Shown here: one piece after another, positions 8,862 through 17,898 of the stretch
Numbering within the stretch: the first letter of the stretch is position 1
Layout: every line of letters starts with the position of its first letter
Assembly: GCA_043757025.1 (NCBI GenBank)
Contig: JAYVQG010000398.1
Location: 1-42,951 of the forward strand
Source: Limnoglobus sp043757025
GTDB taxonomy: Bacteria; Planctomycetota; Planctomycetia; Gemmatales; Gemmataceae
Length of the DNA stretch: 42,951 nucleotides
Direction: 5' to 3'
Program-made: the position numbers and the translations under genes
Notes under the pieces: generated by a model
Seen by the model: only the letters and a program-made list of their open reading frames with translations
Databases searched by the model: none
What the model was told of the DNA's origin: nothing

Positions 8862-10331
8862 ATGGCAGACATCATTGATGAAGCGACGCCGACACGAATG
8901 GACGCTATTGAATCTGCGCGCGAAAACGGCTTCAGTGCAGGCATCGTCGAAGAGATCGATCAGCCGAAGGTATCTCCTACGCCGGTGTCGACGATTCCGC
9001 ACATCGACCCGAACGAGAAGGGTTTCGATGCCGAAACGAACAGCCGATACGAGGAGATCAAACGCGGCAGCACGTACATCACGCAATTGCAACAGATGAC
9101 GCTGACGCAGTTACAAGTGGCCGCAGCCGTCGATAAAATCCCCCGCGACGAGTGGATGGGGATGAAGAAGCAAGACATCATTTTTCGCATTTTGAAGGAG
9201 CGAGTCAAGCAGAACGGCCTGATGTTCGGCGAAGGCACGCTCGAAATTCTACCCGACGGTTTCGGCTTTTTACGCAGCCCCGATTACAACTACCTGCCTT
9301 GCCCCGACGACATTTATATTTCGCCGAGCCAGATCCGGCGCTTCGGGTTGCGAACGGGTGCCATCGTCTGCGGGCAGATCCGCCCGCCCAAAGAAAACGA
9401 GCGATACTTCGCGCTGCTGCGCGTCGAAGCGATCAACTACCAAGATCCGGAAATGCTTTCGCAGAAGGCCGTTTTCTCCGACCTGACTGCGACGCACCCG
9501 AACGAGCGACTGCGGCTCGAGTGTGGAAAAGACGACCTCAACTTGCGTACCATCGACCTCATTTCGCCGATCGGGAAAGGTCAGCGCGGGCTGATCGTCG
9601 CGCCGCCACGGACTGGGAAAACCGTACTTTTGCAGAAGATGGCGAACGCGATTATCGAGAATCACCCCGAATGTTACGTGATCGTTTTGCTCATCGACGA
9701 GCGCCCGGAAGAAGTCACGGAGATGATTCGCACGGTGAAGGGGCCGAAGGTCGAGGTCGTCAGTTCGACGTTCGACGAATCGCCCGAACGGCACAAAGTC
9801 GTTGCGGAAATGGTCATCGAAAAAGCGCGACGCCTCGTCGAGTACGGCACCGATGTCGTGATCTTTCTCGACTCGATTACGCGGCTCGGTCGTGCCTATA
9901 ACACCGTCGAAACGGGTTCGGGGAAGATCCTTTCGGGTGGCCTCGATGCCACGGCACTGCTGAAGCCGAAGCGGTTCTTCGGGGCCGCGCGCAACATCGA
10001 AGAAGGCGGCAGCCTGACGATCATTGCGACGGCGCTCATCGAGACTGGCTCGAAGATGGACGATGTGATTTTTGAAGAATTCAAAGGTACCGGTAACATG
10101 GAACTGCACCTCGATCGACGACTGGTGGAGAGGCGAGTGTACCCGGCGGTCGACGTCAATCGATCGGGCACGCGAAAGGAAGAATTGCTCCGCGATCCGG
10201 AAGAACTTCGCACGGTCCATATGCTGCATAAGGTGCTCGCCGACATGCACCCCGTCGAGGCGATGGAGTTGTTACTCAAGCAGTTGGCGAAGCATAAAAC
10301 GAACGCCGAGTTTTTGAAGAGCGTCCACTAG
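8862..10331 (+). CDS. rho: Transcription termination factor Rho
   Basis: A 489-residue hexameric RNA helicase for factor-dependent termination. After a poorly conserved acidic N-terminal stretch of about 55 residues come the Rho N-terminal helical domain (MTLTQLQVAAA), the RNA-binding cold-shock-like domain (EGTLEILPDGFGFLRSPDYN, then DDIYISPSQIRRFGLRTG), and the ATPase core. The core has APPRTGKT (Walker A), VIVLLIDERPEEVTEM, DVVIFLDSITRLGRAYN (Walker B), GSLTIIATALIETGSKMDD, and VYPAVDVNRSGTRKEELL. ATG 8862 is chosen because homology begins after it; GAGGA (8853-8857), overlapping the coaE stop, serves as ribosome binding site. The longer frame back to 8691 only overlaps coaE. Confidence 0.96.
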   Translation: MADIIDEATPTRMDAIESARENGFSAGIVEEIDQPKVSPTPVSTIPHIDPNEKGFDAETNSRYEEIKRGSTYITQLQQMTLTQLQVAAAVDKIPRDEWMGMKKQDIIFRILKERVKQNGLMFGEGTLEILPDGFGFLRSPDYNYLPCPDDIYISPSQIRRFGLRTGAIVCGQIRPPKENERYFALLRVEAINYQDPEMLSQKAVFSDLTATHPNERLRLECGKDDLNLRTIDLISPIGKGQRGLIVAPPRTGKTVLLQKMANAIIENHPECYVIVLLIDERPEEVTEMIRTVKGPKVEVVSSTFDESPERHKVVAEMVIEKARRLVEYGTDVVIFLDSITRLGRAYNTVETGSGKILSGGLDATALLKPKRFFGAARNIEEGGSLTIIATALIETGSKMDDVIFEEFKGTGNMELHLDRRLVERRVYPAVDVNRSGTRKEELLRDPEELRTVHMLHKVLADMHPVEAMELLLKQLAKHKTNAEFLKSVH

Positions 10332-10357
10332 AAACTCATTCTCACCCATGAAATCCA

Positions 10358-10822
10358 ATGCTTTACGAAGGTAATTTGTCGACGCCGAGTGGCCGGTTTG
10401 CGATCGTCGCGGCCCGCTTCAACGGCTTCATCGTCGATCCACTGATCGCCGGTGCCACCGATGCACTCGCGCGGCACGGCGTGCCGGCCGACCGCATCGA
10501 CATCGTCCGCGTACCCGGTGCGTTTGAAATTCCGCTCGTCGCACACGCGATCGCCAAGTCGAAAACGTACGCAGCGATTATCTGTCTCGGCTGCGTCATT
10601 CGCGGCGAAACCGATCACTACGATCACGTCGCCGGGGCCGCCACGAGTGGCATCGCGAACGCGAGTATCGCCCTCGGCGTACCAATTATTTATGGCGTGC
10701 TGACGTGCGATACACTCGACCAGGCGATCCATCGTGCCGGGGCGAAAGCCGGTAACAAGGGCTACGAAGCCGCCGTAACTGCTATCGAAATGATCAACCT
10801 GTTGAAGGTGCTACCTTCTTAA
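10358..10822 (+). CDS. ribH: 6,7-dimethyl-8-ribityllumazine synthase
   Basis: A 154-residue enzyme joining 5-amino-6-ribitylaminouracil and 3,4-dihydroxy-2-butanone 4-phosphate into lumazine, the penultimate riboflavin intermediate. Family motifs: FNGFIVDPLIAGA near the N-terminus, VPGAFEIPL, GCVIRGETDHYDHV (with the catalytic His) and the C-terminal NKGYEAAVTAIEM. The typical length and motifs suggest the icosahedral-capsid-forming type. It lies 26 bases after rho, and its usual partner ribE is about 25 kb away at 35155. Confidence 0.96.
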   Translation: MLYEGNLSTPSGRFAIVAARFNGFIVDPLIAGATDALARHGVPADRIDIVRVPGAFEIPLVAHAIAKSKTYAAIICLGCVIRGETDHYDHVAGAATSGIANASIALGVPIIYGVLTCDTLDQAIHRAGAKAGNKGYEAAVTAIEMINLLKVLPS

Positions 10823-10853
10823 CTGACAACGCGATGTCATGCGGAGCGAGACG

Positions 10854-11681
10854 ATGTTACGGTTATTGATTCTTCTATTACTAACGGCATTCACCGGTTG
10901 CGGCGATGCGACGAAACCGCAAGAATTCGGCACGCCGATCGACGAGTCACCGAGCATTTCCACGCTCAAAGTCGCGGGCGAAAAACCCGAAACTACCGAT
11001 GCAGCCACGCGAGAATTGTTCGACAAAATCGTACTCGCGCATACGAACAACCAGCCGAGCCGCATCGAGCAATTGCGCAAACACAAGCAGCATCGCAAGG
11101 GCGAGCGGATCGTCGGCGACTTCCGTAGCCCGTTGGAGATGGACGTCGTCGCGTCGTGGCCGACGCTGTATCGCGCGAATTATCTACACACGATTCCCGA
11201 CAAAATCGTCCATGCATTCTCGTTCCGCAACGACACCGGTTGGCAGAATCGATCGGACATTGGAGCCGGCCAACGTATTCCAATTCTGCCATTTGAACTC
11301 GATAGCATGTTACCCGATGTGCGTGCGGAGTGGATCGCCTCACTCGTTCCGCTGATCGCGGACAATATCCGCATCGCACGGGTGCCTTCGGACAAAGTCA
11401 ATTCGGAGACGATCCTGCGATTCTGGTACGCCGATCAACCGCCGGTGATCTTGCACGCCGACAGTAAAACGAACTGGATTACGCAGATCGCTTTTGAAGC
11501 GAAGGACGATGGACAGACCGTCACGCGGATGTTGACGCTCGGCGATCATCGCCCCGTGAACGGCGTCGTGTTACCGCACCGCATCGAATTTTCCGGCGGG
11601 CCGCGCTTCAAATGCAACTGGGCGACGGTGGAGTACGAGTTCCCCGTCGCGATCGACGAAGCCACGTTCGACAAGCCATGA
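10854..11681 (+). CDS. Lipoprotein, possibly LolA-like, function unknown
   Basis: A 275-residue protein with a lipoprotein signal (MLRLLILLLLTAFTGC): hydrophobic core then FTGC lipobox, so it should be lipidated and envelope-anchored. No family is certain. The second half alternates beta strands (TLGDHRPVNGVVLPHRIEF, WATVEYEF) and ends with DEATFDKP, reminiscent of LolA/LolB-like outer-membrane sorting folds; this is a weak inference. ATG 10854 is chosen over the in-frame ATG 10839 because GGAG at 10843-10846 is 7 bases upstream and the signal peptide then begins immediately. It follows ribH by 31 bases. Confidence 0.75.
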   Translation: MLRLLILLLLTAFTGCGDATKPQEFGTPIDESPSISTLKVAGEKPETTDAATRELFDKIVLAHTNNQPSRIEQLRKHKQHRKGERIVGDFRSPLEMDVVASWPTLYRANYLHTIPDKIVHAFSFRNDTGWQNRSDIGAGQRIPILPFELDSMLPDVRAEWIASLVPLIADNIRIARVPSDKVNSETILRFWYADQPPVILHADSKTNWITQIAFEAKDDGQTVTRMLTLGDHRPVNGVVLPHRIEFSGGPRFKCNWATVEYEFPVAIDEATFDKP

Positions 11682-11694
11682 CAGTGGGCTGTCA
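11679..11694. terminator. Short hairpin between convergent genes
   Basis: TGACAG (11679-11684) pairs with CTGTCA (11689-11694) around a TGGG loop. It begins with the stop codon of the lipoprotein gene and ends one base before the stop of the reverse mlaD-like gene. With only 6 bp and no U-tract it is a weak candidate for shared termination. Confidence 0.3.
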
Positions 11695-13221
11695 CTACTT
11701 CGGCGGTAGGTCTGAATTCGTTCGTGGAACGAGCGGCGGGAGCGGTTGGCGGTAACTCGGTACGACGGGGCCGACGCTGTTCGGCGGGAGCGGGGCGAAC
11801 GGTTGGACTTGTAGCGGGGCGTTAGGCGATTCCTTCAAACCGGCACTCGGTCGGACCGCGCCGCCCACGCCGATGACTTCGGGACGCCGTGCCACTTTGT
11901 CCGCGAACACCTGCAAATCTTGGGCGATCTTTTCCGCCCGCAACAGCGTCCGCGTCAACGATGCCGCCGAGTCGTTCAGGCTGTTGTAGAGTGCGGGATC
12001 GGTCAACACTTTCTGCAATGTGCCATCGGCACGATTGACCGCGCGGAGCGTTTCCCGCACTTCTGCAAGCGTTTTCGAGAGTTGGTCGGCGGTAATGTTC
12101 ACGTTCTTGATGATCTGATCCGCGTTTTCCGCGAGCGGCTTGGTTGCCATCTCGATGTTCTTCACCGCCCCTTCGGCACTCTTGAACGTTCCCTCGGCCG
12201 CCTTGAGCGTACCCTCCGCCGACTTGAATAAACCCTCCGCTTGCGCCAGTCGCGCGTTGATTTCCTTCAGCGATTTCTCGCCTTGATCGAGTATGATCGC
12301 CGCGAGCCGAATGACTTTCGTGACATCGTCCGTGGCCGTTTGGACGTTCTTCAGCGTCGCGCCGAACGCTTTTTTATTGTCGTCGTTAAGTAACTCGTTC
12401 GCGTTATCGACGGTCTTGCGAATCGCTTTCACGGTCGCGCCGACATCTTGCTCGTTGTCCTTAACGACCTTGCGAATGTCTTCGATCAGTGGCTTGGCTG
12501 TCTTGATAAAATCGCGAACGTCGGCGAGCGTGGCCTTCAAAGTGGCGGCCTCGGTACCGGGTGCCGCGCCGGGCACGTCGGCGAATGCGAGCAGACCCTG
12601 GACTTTGTCGTTGGTGCGGCGCAACTCCGGTACGAGTTCCCGCCCGCTACGTGCGAGGCCCGCGATTTCCTCGAACGCTTTCTCGATTTTCGGTACCGAT
12701 TGCTCGAAACGCTGGACCGTAGCGAGTACCCGCGCCATCGATTCTTGCGCCGACGGCAATGCCCCCGATGCCTGGCGCACGAGCGTGTTCGGATTGATCG
12801 GCGTCTGCCCGGCGATCTCCATATCGGGCGGATACGACTCGCCGCGAATCGAAATCAACTGCCCGTCTGCTCCTTGTTTCGGAACGAAATCGAGCGTCGT
12901 ATCGCCATTGAGAAGCCCACGCGAAATAGTCGCTTCTTCGTTTTGTCGTGGCAAGTATTTCTTCTCGACCTGGATCGTCACGCGGACTTGTGCGGTCTGT
13001 TCGTCGAGCTCGATCGCCGTCACTTCGCCGATGCGCACGCCCGATTTTCGCACGGGCGTGCCGGGTGCCAGCCCCGGCGCTTCGCTGAACAGGACGACGT
13101 ACGTGGCGCGGTTCGAGAACAATTTTGGGGCACCGCCGAACAGGAACGTCAGCCCGGTGAACCCGGCGATGCCGAGCGCGACGAACGCACCCAAACGCAG
13201 TTTCGTCTTTCGATCCGCCAT
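11695..13221 (-). CDS. mlaD: MlaD/MCE-family lipid transport protein
   Basis: A 508-residue periplasmic substrate-binding component of an MCE lipid transporter. One N-terminal membrane helix (residues about 10-28) is followed by a single MCE domain, including VLFSEAPGLAPGTPVRKSGVRIGEVTAIEL and GLLNGDTTLDFVP. A long helical, coiled-coil-like tail (about 150-440) then probably extends through the periplasm, and a Pro-rich end (FAPLPPNSVGPVVP) closes it. It is much longer than E. coli MlaD (about 180 residues) and closer to long-tailed MCE proteins. Within the tail, four near-identical heptads (K-S-A-E-G-T-L type) are encoded at 12161-12244. AGGAG (13228-13232) lies 6 bases before the ATG. It is the last gene of the mlaE-mlaF-mlaD set. 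Confidence 0.9.
   Translation of the reverse strand: MADRKTKLRLGAFVALGIAGFTGLTFLFGGAPKLFSNRATYVVLFSEAPGLAPGTPVRKSGVRIGEVTAIELDEQTAQVRVTIQVEKKYLPRQNEEATISRGLLNGDTTLDFVPKQGADGQLISIRGESYPPDMEIAGQTPINPNTLVRQASGALPSAQESMARVLATVQRFEQSVPKIEKAFEEIAGLARSGRELVPELRRTNDKVQGLLAFADVPGAAPGTEAATLKATLADVRDFIKTAKPLIEDIRKVVKDNEQDVGATVKAIRKTVDNANELLNDDNKKAFGATLKNVQTATDDVTKVIRLAAIILDQGEKSLKEINARLAQAEGLFKSAEGTLKAAEGTFKSAEGAVKNIEMATKPLAENADQIIKNVNITADQLSKTLAEVRETLRAVNRADGTLQKVLTDPALYNSLNDSAASLTRTLLRAEKIAQDLQVFADKVARRPEVIGVGGAVRPSAGLKESPNAPLQVQPFAPLPPNSVGPVVPSYRQPLPPLVPRTNSDLPPK
12161..12244 (-). repeat. Four 21-bp tandem repeats within mlaD
   Basis: Four consecutive 21-base units (12161-12181, 12182-12202, 12203-12223, 12224-12244) encode successive heptads AEGLFKS, AEGTLKA, AEGTFKS, AEGAVKN. 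The DNA units are diverged but share the core CCCTC-GGC, so this is a heptad expansion in a coiled coil and not a recent slippage. Confidence 0.7.
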
Positions 13222-13234
13222 GGCAAACTCCTAC

Positions 13235-14020
13235 TCATGATGCGGTCAGATAGCCTTCGACAAACTCGCGCACTTTCGGGTCGGCCGCGAGTTTCAAACC
13301 CGCAGGCGTTCCATCGTAAATGATCTGCGTGCCACCGTCGGTCAGGCGGCTCAGTGGCGATAACATCACGACGCGGTTTGCCACTTTGAACACCGTGCGC
13401 AGTTCGTGCGTGACGACGATGCTCGTCATCGCGCGGCGTTTCCTCGCTTGCAAAATCAGATCGTTAATCGTCTCGGTCATGATCGGGTCGAGTCCCGTCG
13501 TCGGCTCGTCGTAAAGCATCACGTCGGGGTCGATCGCGAGTGCCCGCGCTAAGCCCACTCGCTTCCGCATCCCTCCGGAAAGCTCCGCAGGCATTTTCGT
13601 CTCGACATTCGCTGACAGCCCCACGTCACCGAGCCGCATCCGGACGCGGTCGGCGATCTCGCTTTCGGTCAGTCCGCCCTTCGCACGCAGGCCGAACGCG
13701 ATGTTGCCGAAGACGTTGATACTGTCGAATAGTGCCGCGCTCTGGAACAAATAACCGACCCGCAGCCGCAGCGCCGTCAGATCGCGATTCGCCATCGTTT
13801 TCAGCGATTTTCCATCGATTTCGATCTCGCCCTCGTTCGGTATCAGTAACCCGACGATCATCTTCAGCAGGCAGGTTTTCCCGCAACCGCTCTCTCCGAT
13901 AACGGCCACCGTTTCGCCGCGGTGAATGTCGAGGCTGAGATCGCGTAACACAACCTGCGTACCGAACCGAACGGTGGCGGCACGAATGCGGATCAGCGCG
14001 GCTTCGGGTGGCTCGGTCAT
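13235..14020 (-). CDS. mlaF: ABC transporter ATPase, MlaF-like
   Basis: A 261-residue ATPase that should power MCE-dependent lipid movement between the membranes. It has Walker A GESGCGKTCLLKMIVG, the Q-loop LFQSAALFDSINVFGNIAF typical of MlaF/Ttg2A, signature LSGGMRKRVGLARALA, and Walker B VMLYDEPTTGLDPI. ATG 14020 begins one base after the mlaE TAA (14022-14024); an in-frame GTG at 14032 would overlap mlaE and is less likely. The gap to mlaD is 13 bases. Confidence 0.93.
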   Translation of the reverse strand: MTEPPEAALIRIRAATVRFGTQVVLRDLSLDIHRGETVAVIGESGCGKTCLLKMIVGLLIPNEGEIEIDGKSLKTMANRDLTALRLRVGYLFQSAALFDSINVFGNIAFGLRAKGGLTESEIADRVRMRLGDVGLSANVETKMPAELSGGMRKRVGLARALAIDPDVMLYDEPTTGLDPIMTETINDLILQARKRRAMTSIVVTHELRTVFKVANRVVMLSPLSRLTDGGTQIIYDGTPAGLKLAADPKVREFVEGYLTAS

Positions 14021-14021
14021 G

Positions 14022-14858
14022 TTAAATCGCACTCGTTGCGGCGACGGGCCAGATCCAGTGTTGGATGGTAATCGTCAACATCGCGAGTAGGAAATCGAGT
14101 GCCAGAATCACCACGAACGAGATGACGAATGCCTCGGTGGCAGCCTTGCCGACACCTTCTGCACCGGGGGCACAGTGGAAGCCGCGATGGCAGGCGATGA
14201 GTGCGATCGCGCCGCCGAACAGCATCGATTTCGTCAAGCCGATGAAGACATCCCACAGACCGACGTAGGCGCGAGTATGTTCCCAATAATGGTACGCGTC
14301 GATGCCGTAAACCTTGAGGCAGATGAACGAACTGCCGAGCAGCCCCATGATGTCCGCGAAGATGGTGAGGATCGGAATTACCATCACCGCCGCGAGGAAC
14401 CGGGTGGAAACGAGGTAGCGAACGGGATCGACGCCGAGGCAAGTGAGGGCATCGATTTGCTCGGTGACGCGCATCGTTCCGAGTTGTGCGGCCATCGCGC
14501 TTCCGACGCGCCCGGCGAGCATCACGGCGGTCAGAACGGGGCCGAGTTCGCGCACCACGGACATGTGAATCACCGCACCGAGCGAGGTTTCCAGGCCGAT
14601 CTGGTGGAACTCTCCGTACGCTTGTACCGCCAGCACCATGCCGATAAACGTCCCCGTAATCGCAACGACGCCGATACTGCCGACGCCGATATTCGAGCAC
14701 GCAATCAGCAATTCCTGAAATTTCAGGTGCCGCGTAAATATCCCCGTGATGGCGTGCCACGCGAACAGTGTCCAGTCGCCGAGCGCGATCATGTTATCGG
14801 CGAGTGCAGTTGCGATAGACCACAGCGGCGGCACCTCGTCGGCGGTTACATTCTCCAT
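14022..14858 (-). CDS. mlaE: ABC transporter permease, MlaE family
   Basis: A 278-residue inner-membrane permease of the MlaE family. Signatures include ITGTFIGMVLAVQAYGEF, VVRELGPVLTAVMLAGRVGSAMAAQLGTMRVTEQIDAL and the hydrophobic helices after it. ATG 14858 is chosen because AGGAA lies 8 bases upstream and the family begins near here; a longer frame back to 15041 would overlap the end of mgtE and add unrelated sequence. Together with mlaF and mlaD it makes the core inner-membrane complex; no mlaA, mlaB or mlaC gene is adjacent. Confidence 0.9.
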   Translation of the reverse strand: MENVTADEVPPLWSIATALADNMIALGDWTLFAWHAITGIFTRHLKFQELLIACSNIGVGSIGVVAITGTFIGMVLAVQAYGEFHQIGLETSLGAVIHMSVVRELGPVLTAVMLAGRVGSAMAAQLGTMRVTEQIDALTCLGVDPVRYLVSTRFLAAVMVIPILTIFADIMGLLGSSFICLKVYGIDAYHYWEHTRAYVGLWDVFIGLTKSMLFGGAIALIACHRGFHCAPGAEGVGKAATEAFVISFVVILALDFLLAMLTITIQHWIWPVAATSAI

Positions 14859-14985
14859 CGCGACGTTCCTGTTAGTTCCCGAATCGGACACATCGTTAAA
14901 ATCGTCGCAATGCGCGTAGGGATCGTTGCCCGATTCGGGTTGTAACACCCAATCGACGACGTTGACGACTGCGTAGCCGTCACAA

Positions 14986-16374
14986 TTAGAATAACAGGAC
15001 TTTCGCGATGGAAAAGAAGATGACGATACCCGAGACATCACTGAGTGTCGCGATGAACGGACTGGACATCAGTGCCGGGTCTCCGCCACGCCACTTGATG
15101 AACAACGGTAACATCGAGCCGATCAGCGTGCCCCACAAGCAGATGCACACGACTGACAAACTCGCGGTGACCGCGAGCGGTTTGACGAATTCGAGCGGCA
15201 CGCCGGGGCTGTAAATGTACGTTCGTACGAGCGCGAACAGGCCGAGCGCCACGGCGAGTGCCATGCCCATCAAGACTTCGCGGCGCAGCACGTGGAACCA
15301 ATCGCTAACCTTGACTTGCCCGAGCGAAAGCGAGCGCGTAATCAGCGTCGCTGCCTGCGAACCGGCATTGCCGACGACGGAGTTGCAGAGCGGGATAAAG
15401 AACGTCAGAAACACCAACGTCGCCATTTGATCTTGGTAGTGTTCCATCGCGTTTATCGTCAGCGTTTGCATGATGAACAACAGCGCGAGCCACTTGCCGC
15501 GACCGATCCACACCGTTAGAAACGGAGCTTCAATGTAGTTGCCTTCGATGGGACTGACACCGGCTTGTCGCTGGAGGTCTTCGGTCGCTTCCTCGGTGAG
15601 GATATCGATCACGTCGTCGTGCGTAACGATGCCGAGCATCCCGCCACGTTCGTCGATAACGGGTACCGCGATGAAGTCGTATCGCGCGAGCAACTGCCCC
15701 GCTTTCGCCGATTCATCGGTGAAATTGAGCGACACGACTTCCTCGCTCATCAAGTCGCGAACGATGGCATGACGCGGCGCGAGGATCAAATCCCGGAGCG
15801 AAATGACGCCGAGAAGCCGTCGAGGTGCGAGTGAGACATCGGCGCGTTTCTTCGCTTCGTCCAGCACGTAAATGTAATAAATCGTTTCGCGGTCGGGTGC
15901 TTGTTGGCGGAGTTGATCGATCGCTTCGACGGCGGTCATGCCGGGCGGCAGCCAGGCGTAGTCGGTCGTCATCAGTGCGCCGACGGTGTTTTCCTGTAAC
16001 TCGACGAGCGTGGCAATATCTTTGCGGTCGGCATCGTCTACGAGGCGAAGCAACGATTCGCGAACCTTCGTCGGCACGCGTCGAAGTAGCTCGACGCGGT
16101 CGTCGTGCGACATTTTGCCAATCAACTTACCGAACTGCGGGCGTGCCGCTTCGATCATCAGAATCTGGCGGGGCAGCGGCAGATACTCGAAGATCGCCGC
16201 CTGAATGCGGATGTCGGCGGGGGTGATGATCGACCAGATTTCTTCCTGCGTGAATTCATCGAGTGCCGCAACGATGGTAGCGGGGTGAAGCTCTTCGCAG
16301 AGCGAGCGTAGCCCGACCGCATCATTGTCGGCGAGCATCAAGCGAATTTCGGGTCCGAAGAGCGGATCGGGCAT
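14986..16374 (-). CDS. mgtE: Magnesium transporter MgtE
   Basis: A 462-residue Mg2+ channel/transporter. The cytosolic N domain (superhelical, DRVELLRRVPTKVRESLLRL) is followed by two CBS domains (TVGALMTTDYAWLPPGMTAVEAI to LLGVISLRDLILA, then VRDLMSEEVVSLNFTDESA to GIVTHDDVIDIL), the connecting helix, and five membrane helices. The pore signature PLCNSVVGNAGSQAATLITR is intact. The length is typical and all domains are present. It lies 20 bases downstream of panC and 127 bases upstream of mlaE on the same strand. Confidence 0.95.
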   Translation of the reverse strand: MPDPLFGPEIRLMLADNDAVGLRSLCEELHPATIVAALDEFTQEEIWSIITPADIRIQAAIFEYLPLPRQILMIEAARPQFGKLIGKMSHDDRVELLRRVPTKVRESLLRLVDDADRKDIATLVELQENTVGALMTTDYAWLPPGMTAVEAIDQLRQQAPDRETIYYIYVLDEAKKRADVSLAPRRLLGVISLRDLILAPRHAIVRDLMSEEVVSLNFTDESAKAGQLLARYDFIAVPVIDERGGMLGIVTHDDVIDILTEEATEDLQRQAGVSPIEGNYIEAPFLTVWIGRGKWLALLFIMQTLTINAMEHYQDQMATLVFLTFFIPLCNSVVGNAGSQAATLITRSLSLGQVKVSDWFHVLRREVLMGMALAVALGLFALVRTYIYSPGVPLEFVKPLAVTASLSVVCICLWGTLIGSMLPLFIKWRGGDPALMSSPFIATLSDVSGIVIFFSIAKVLLF

Positions 16375-16394
16375 GTGCCCCCCGTCCTAAATGA

Positions 16395-17252
16395 TTATGG
16401 TCGAGGTATCGTCACGTTGTCGATCAACCGCGTTTTGCCCACGAATATGGCTACGGCGATCAGTGCCGGGCGGTCGATCCGCGCGAGCGGTTGCATCGTT
16501 TCATCGTCCACGATGGCCGCGTAATCCAGTCGCGATTCGGGAATCGTTTCCAGCATCCCGCGTAGCGCCGATTCCAACCGCGCGACATCGCGTTCGCCGT
16601 GCAGTGCCCGATCGCGCACTTCGCACAACGCGCGATAGATTTCCGGTGCCACACTGCGTTCGAGTGGAGAGAGATAGCGGTTCCGCGAACTCATCGCCAG
16701 CCCGTCGCGTTCGCGGATCGTCGGCGCGATCATCATCTGCACCGGCACGTTCAAATCGAGGATCATTTTGCGAATGATCCGTGCCTGTTGGGCATCCTTC
16801 GCCCCGAACACCGCCACATCGGGTTGCACGATTTGAAACAGCTTCATGACGATGGTACACACGCCGCGAAAGTGCCCCGGTCGCGATGGGCCACACAAGT
16901 GATCGCCGAGCGTGCCGACATCGACGAACGCAAACGCATTCGGCGGGTACATCTCCTCCGCAGTCGGTGCAAAAATCAAATCGGCACCGGCGGCCGCACA
17001 CGTTTCGCAGTCGGCTTCGAGCGTGCGCGGATACTTCGTAAAATCTTCGTTCGGGCCGAACTGCGTCGGGTTCACAAAGATGGTCGTCACGACGAAATCG
17101 CTCGCCGCTTTCGCCGCCCGAATCAACGACGCATGGCCATCGTGGAGCGCCCCCATCGTTGGCACGCAGCCGATTCGTAGCCCGGATGCGCGCGCGATTT
17201 CGATGGTATTTCGCACTGCAAGAATGTTGTTCGCGATCGGTATCGCACTCAT
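16395..17252 (-). CDS. panC: Pantothenate synthetase
   Basis: A 285-residue ATP-dependent ligase that condenses pantoate and beta-alanine to pantothenate, the precursor of CoA. Motifs: VPTMGALHDGHASLIRAA (ATP-binding HIGH-like), FVNPTQFGPNEDFTKYPR, GPSRPGHFRGVCTIVMKLF, FGAKDAQQARIIRKM and AMSSRNRYLS (KMSKS-like). Its ATG overlaps the stop of the upstream CYTH gene (ATGA at 17249-17252), indicating translational coupling. coaE for the same pathway is at 8219. Confidence 0.96.
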   Translation of the reverse strand: MSAIPIANNILAVRNTIEIARASGLRIGCVPTMGALHDGHASLIRAAKAASDFVVTTIFVNPTQFGPNEDFTKYPRTLEADCETCAAAGADLIFAPTAEEMYPPNAFAFVDVGTLGDHLCGPSRPGHFRGVCTIVMKLFQIVQPDVAVFGAKDAQQARIIRKMILDLNVPVQMMIAPTIRERDGLAMSSRNRYLSPLERSVAPEIYRALCEVRDRALHGERDVARLESALRGMLETIPESRLDYAAIVDDETMQPLARIDRPALIAVAIFVGKTRLIDNVTIPRP

Positions 17253-17803
17253 GGGCGGCCTGCTTCCAAAGTCATTTTCAGGTACGCACGCGGTTCGGGG
17301 GTGTGCAAGTCGAGTTCGATTGCAACGGTGGCGACGAGCGACGCCGCGGCTGTCGCGTCGGCTTCCTCCGCCACCACTTCGACTTCGACGAATCGACCGA
17401 CGTTGTCGACTTCGTCGAAGCAGATATTCACTGTGAACTGGTCACGCACGAACGAGTAAATCGCGCGACTCTTGCCGACGATGGCCACGGGGCGGAAGCC
17501 AAGCGCGAGGATCCAATCGACCGCATCTTGCTCGCTGGACTCATGCACCGCGAGCGGGAGTTCGATCTCCTTGCGCGTCTTGATCGGCCCGCTCCGCTTC
17601 GGCCCTTTATAAGTCAGAATCGACTGACTGCCGATGGTTCGCAACCGAAGCACTTCGTCGGTTTGGGCGAAATCGCGGTCGGGTGCATTGAAGTAGCGAT
17701 CCGTCTCGCGATGGTTCGCGGTCGCAATCGCTCCCCAGTTCTTCAAGGTGACGAGCATATCCGCCCAATCGTCCGTGCGAAATTTCTGTTCGATTTCGAG
17801 CAA
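17249..17803 (-). CDS. CYTH domain protein (class IV adenylate cyclase/CyaB-like)
   Basis: A 184-residue protein beginning with MLEIEQKF, the ExExK motif (Glu3, Glu5, Lys7) that binds triphosphate and metal in the CYTH superfamily. Further conserved charged strands follow: LRLRTIGSQSILTYKGP, RKEIELPL, FDEVDNVGRFVEVEV. The size fits CyaB/class IV adenylate cyclase or ThTPase-like members; many bacterial members are simple triphosphatases, so cyclic AMP synthesis is not assured. It is the first gene of the reverse-strand run leading into panC, with which it overlaps. Confidence 0.87.
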   Translation of the reverse strand: MLEIEQKFRTDDWADMLVTLKNWGAIATANHRETDRYFNAPDRDFAQTDEVLRLRTIGSQSILTYKGPKRSGPIKTRKEIELPLAVHESSEQDAVDWILALGFRPVAIVGKSRAIYSFVRDQFTVNICFDEVDNVGRFVEVEVVAEEADATAAASLVATVAIELDLHTPEPRAYLKMTLEAGRP

Positions 17804-17898
17804 TTCGATCTCCTACCAATTCAGTCATCGCCGTGTGGGTAGAATAGTTTACGGATGGCGATTGGAAATGAACGCGAGCCGTAAAAGTGAGGGACGCT

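Noticed and set aside
14859..15041. Longer N-terminus for mlaE, overlapping the end of mgtE
   Set aside because: The extra 61 residues show no membrane or family features; ATG 14858 has a ribosome binding site and fits the family length.
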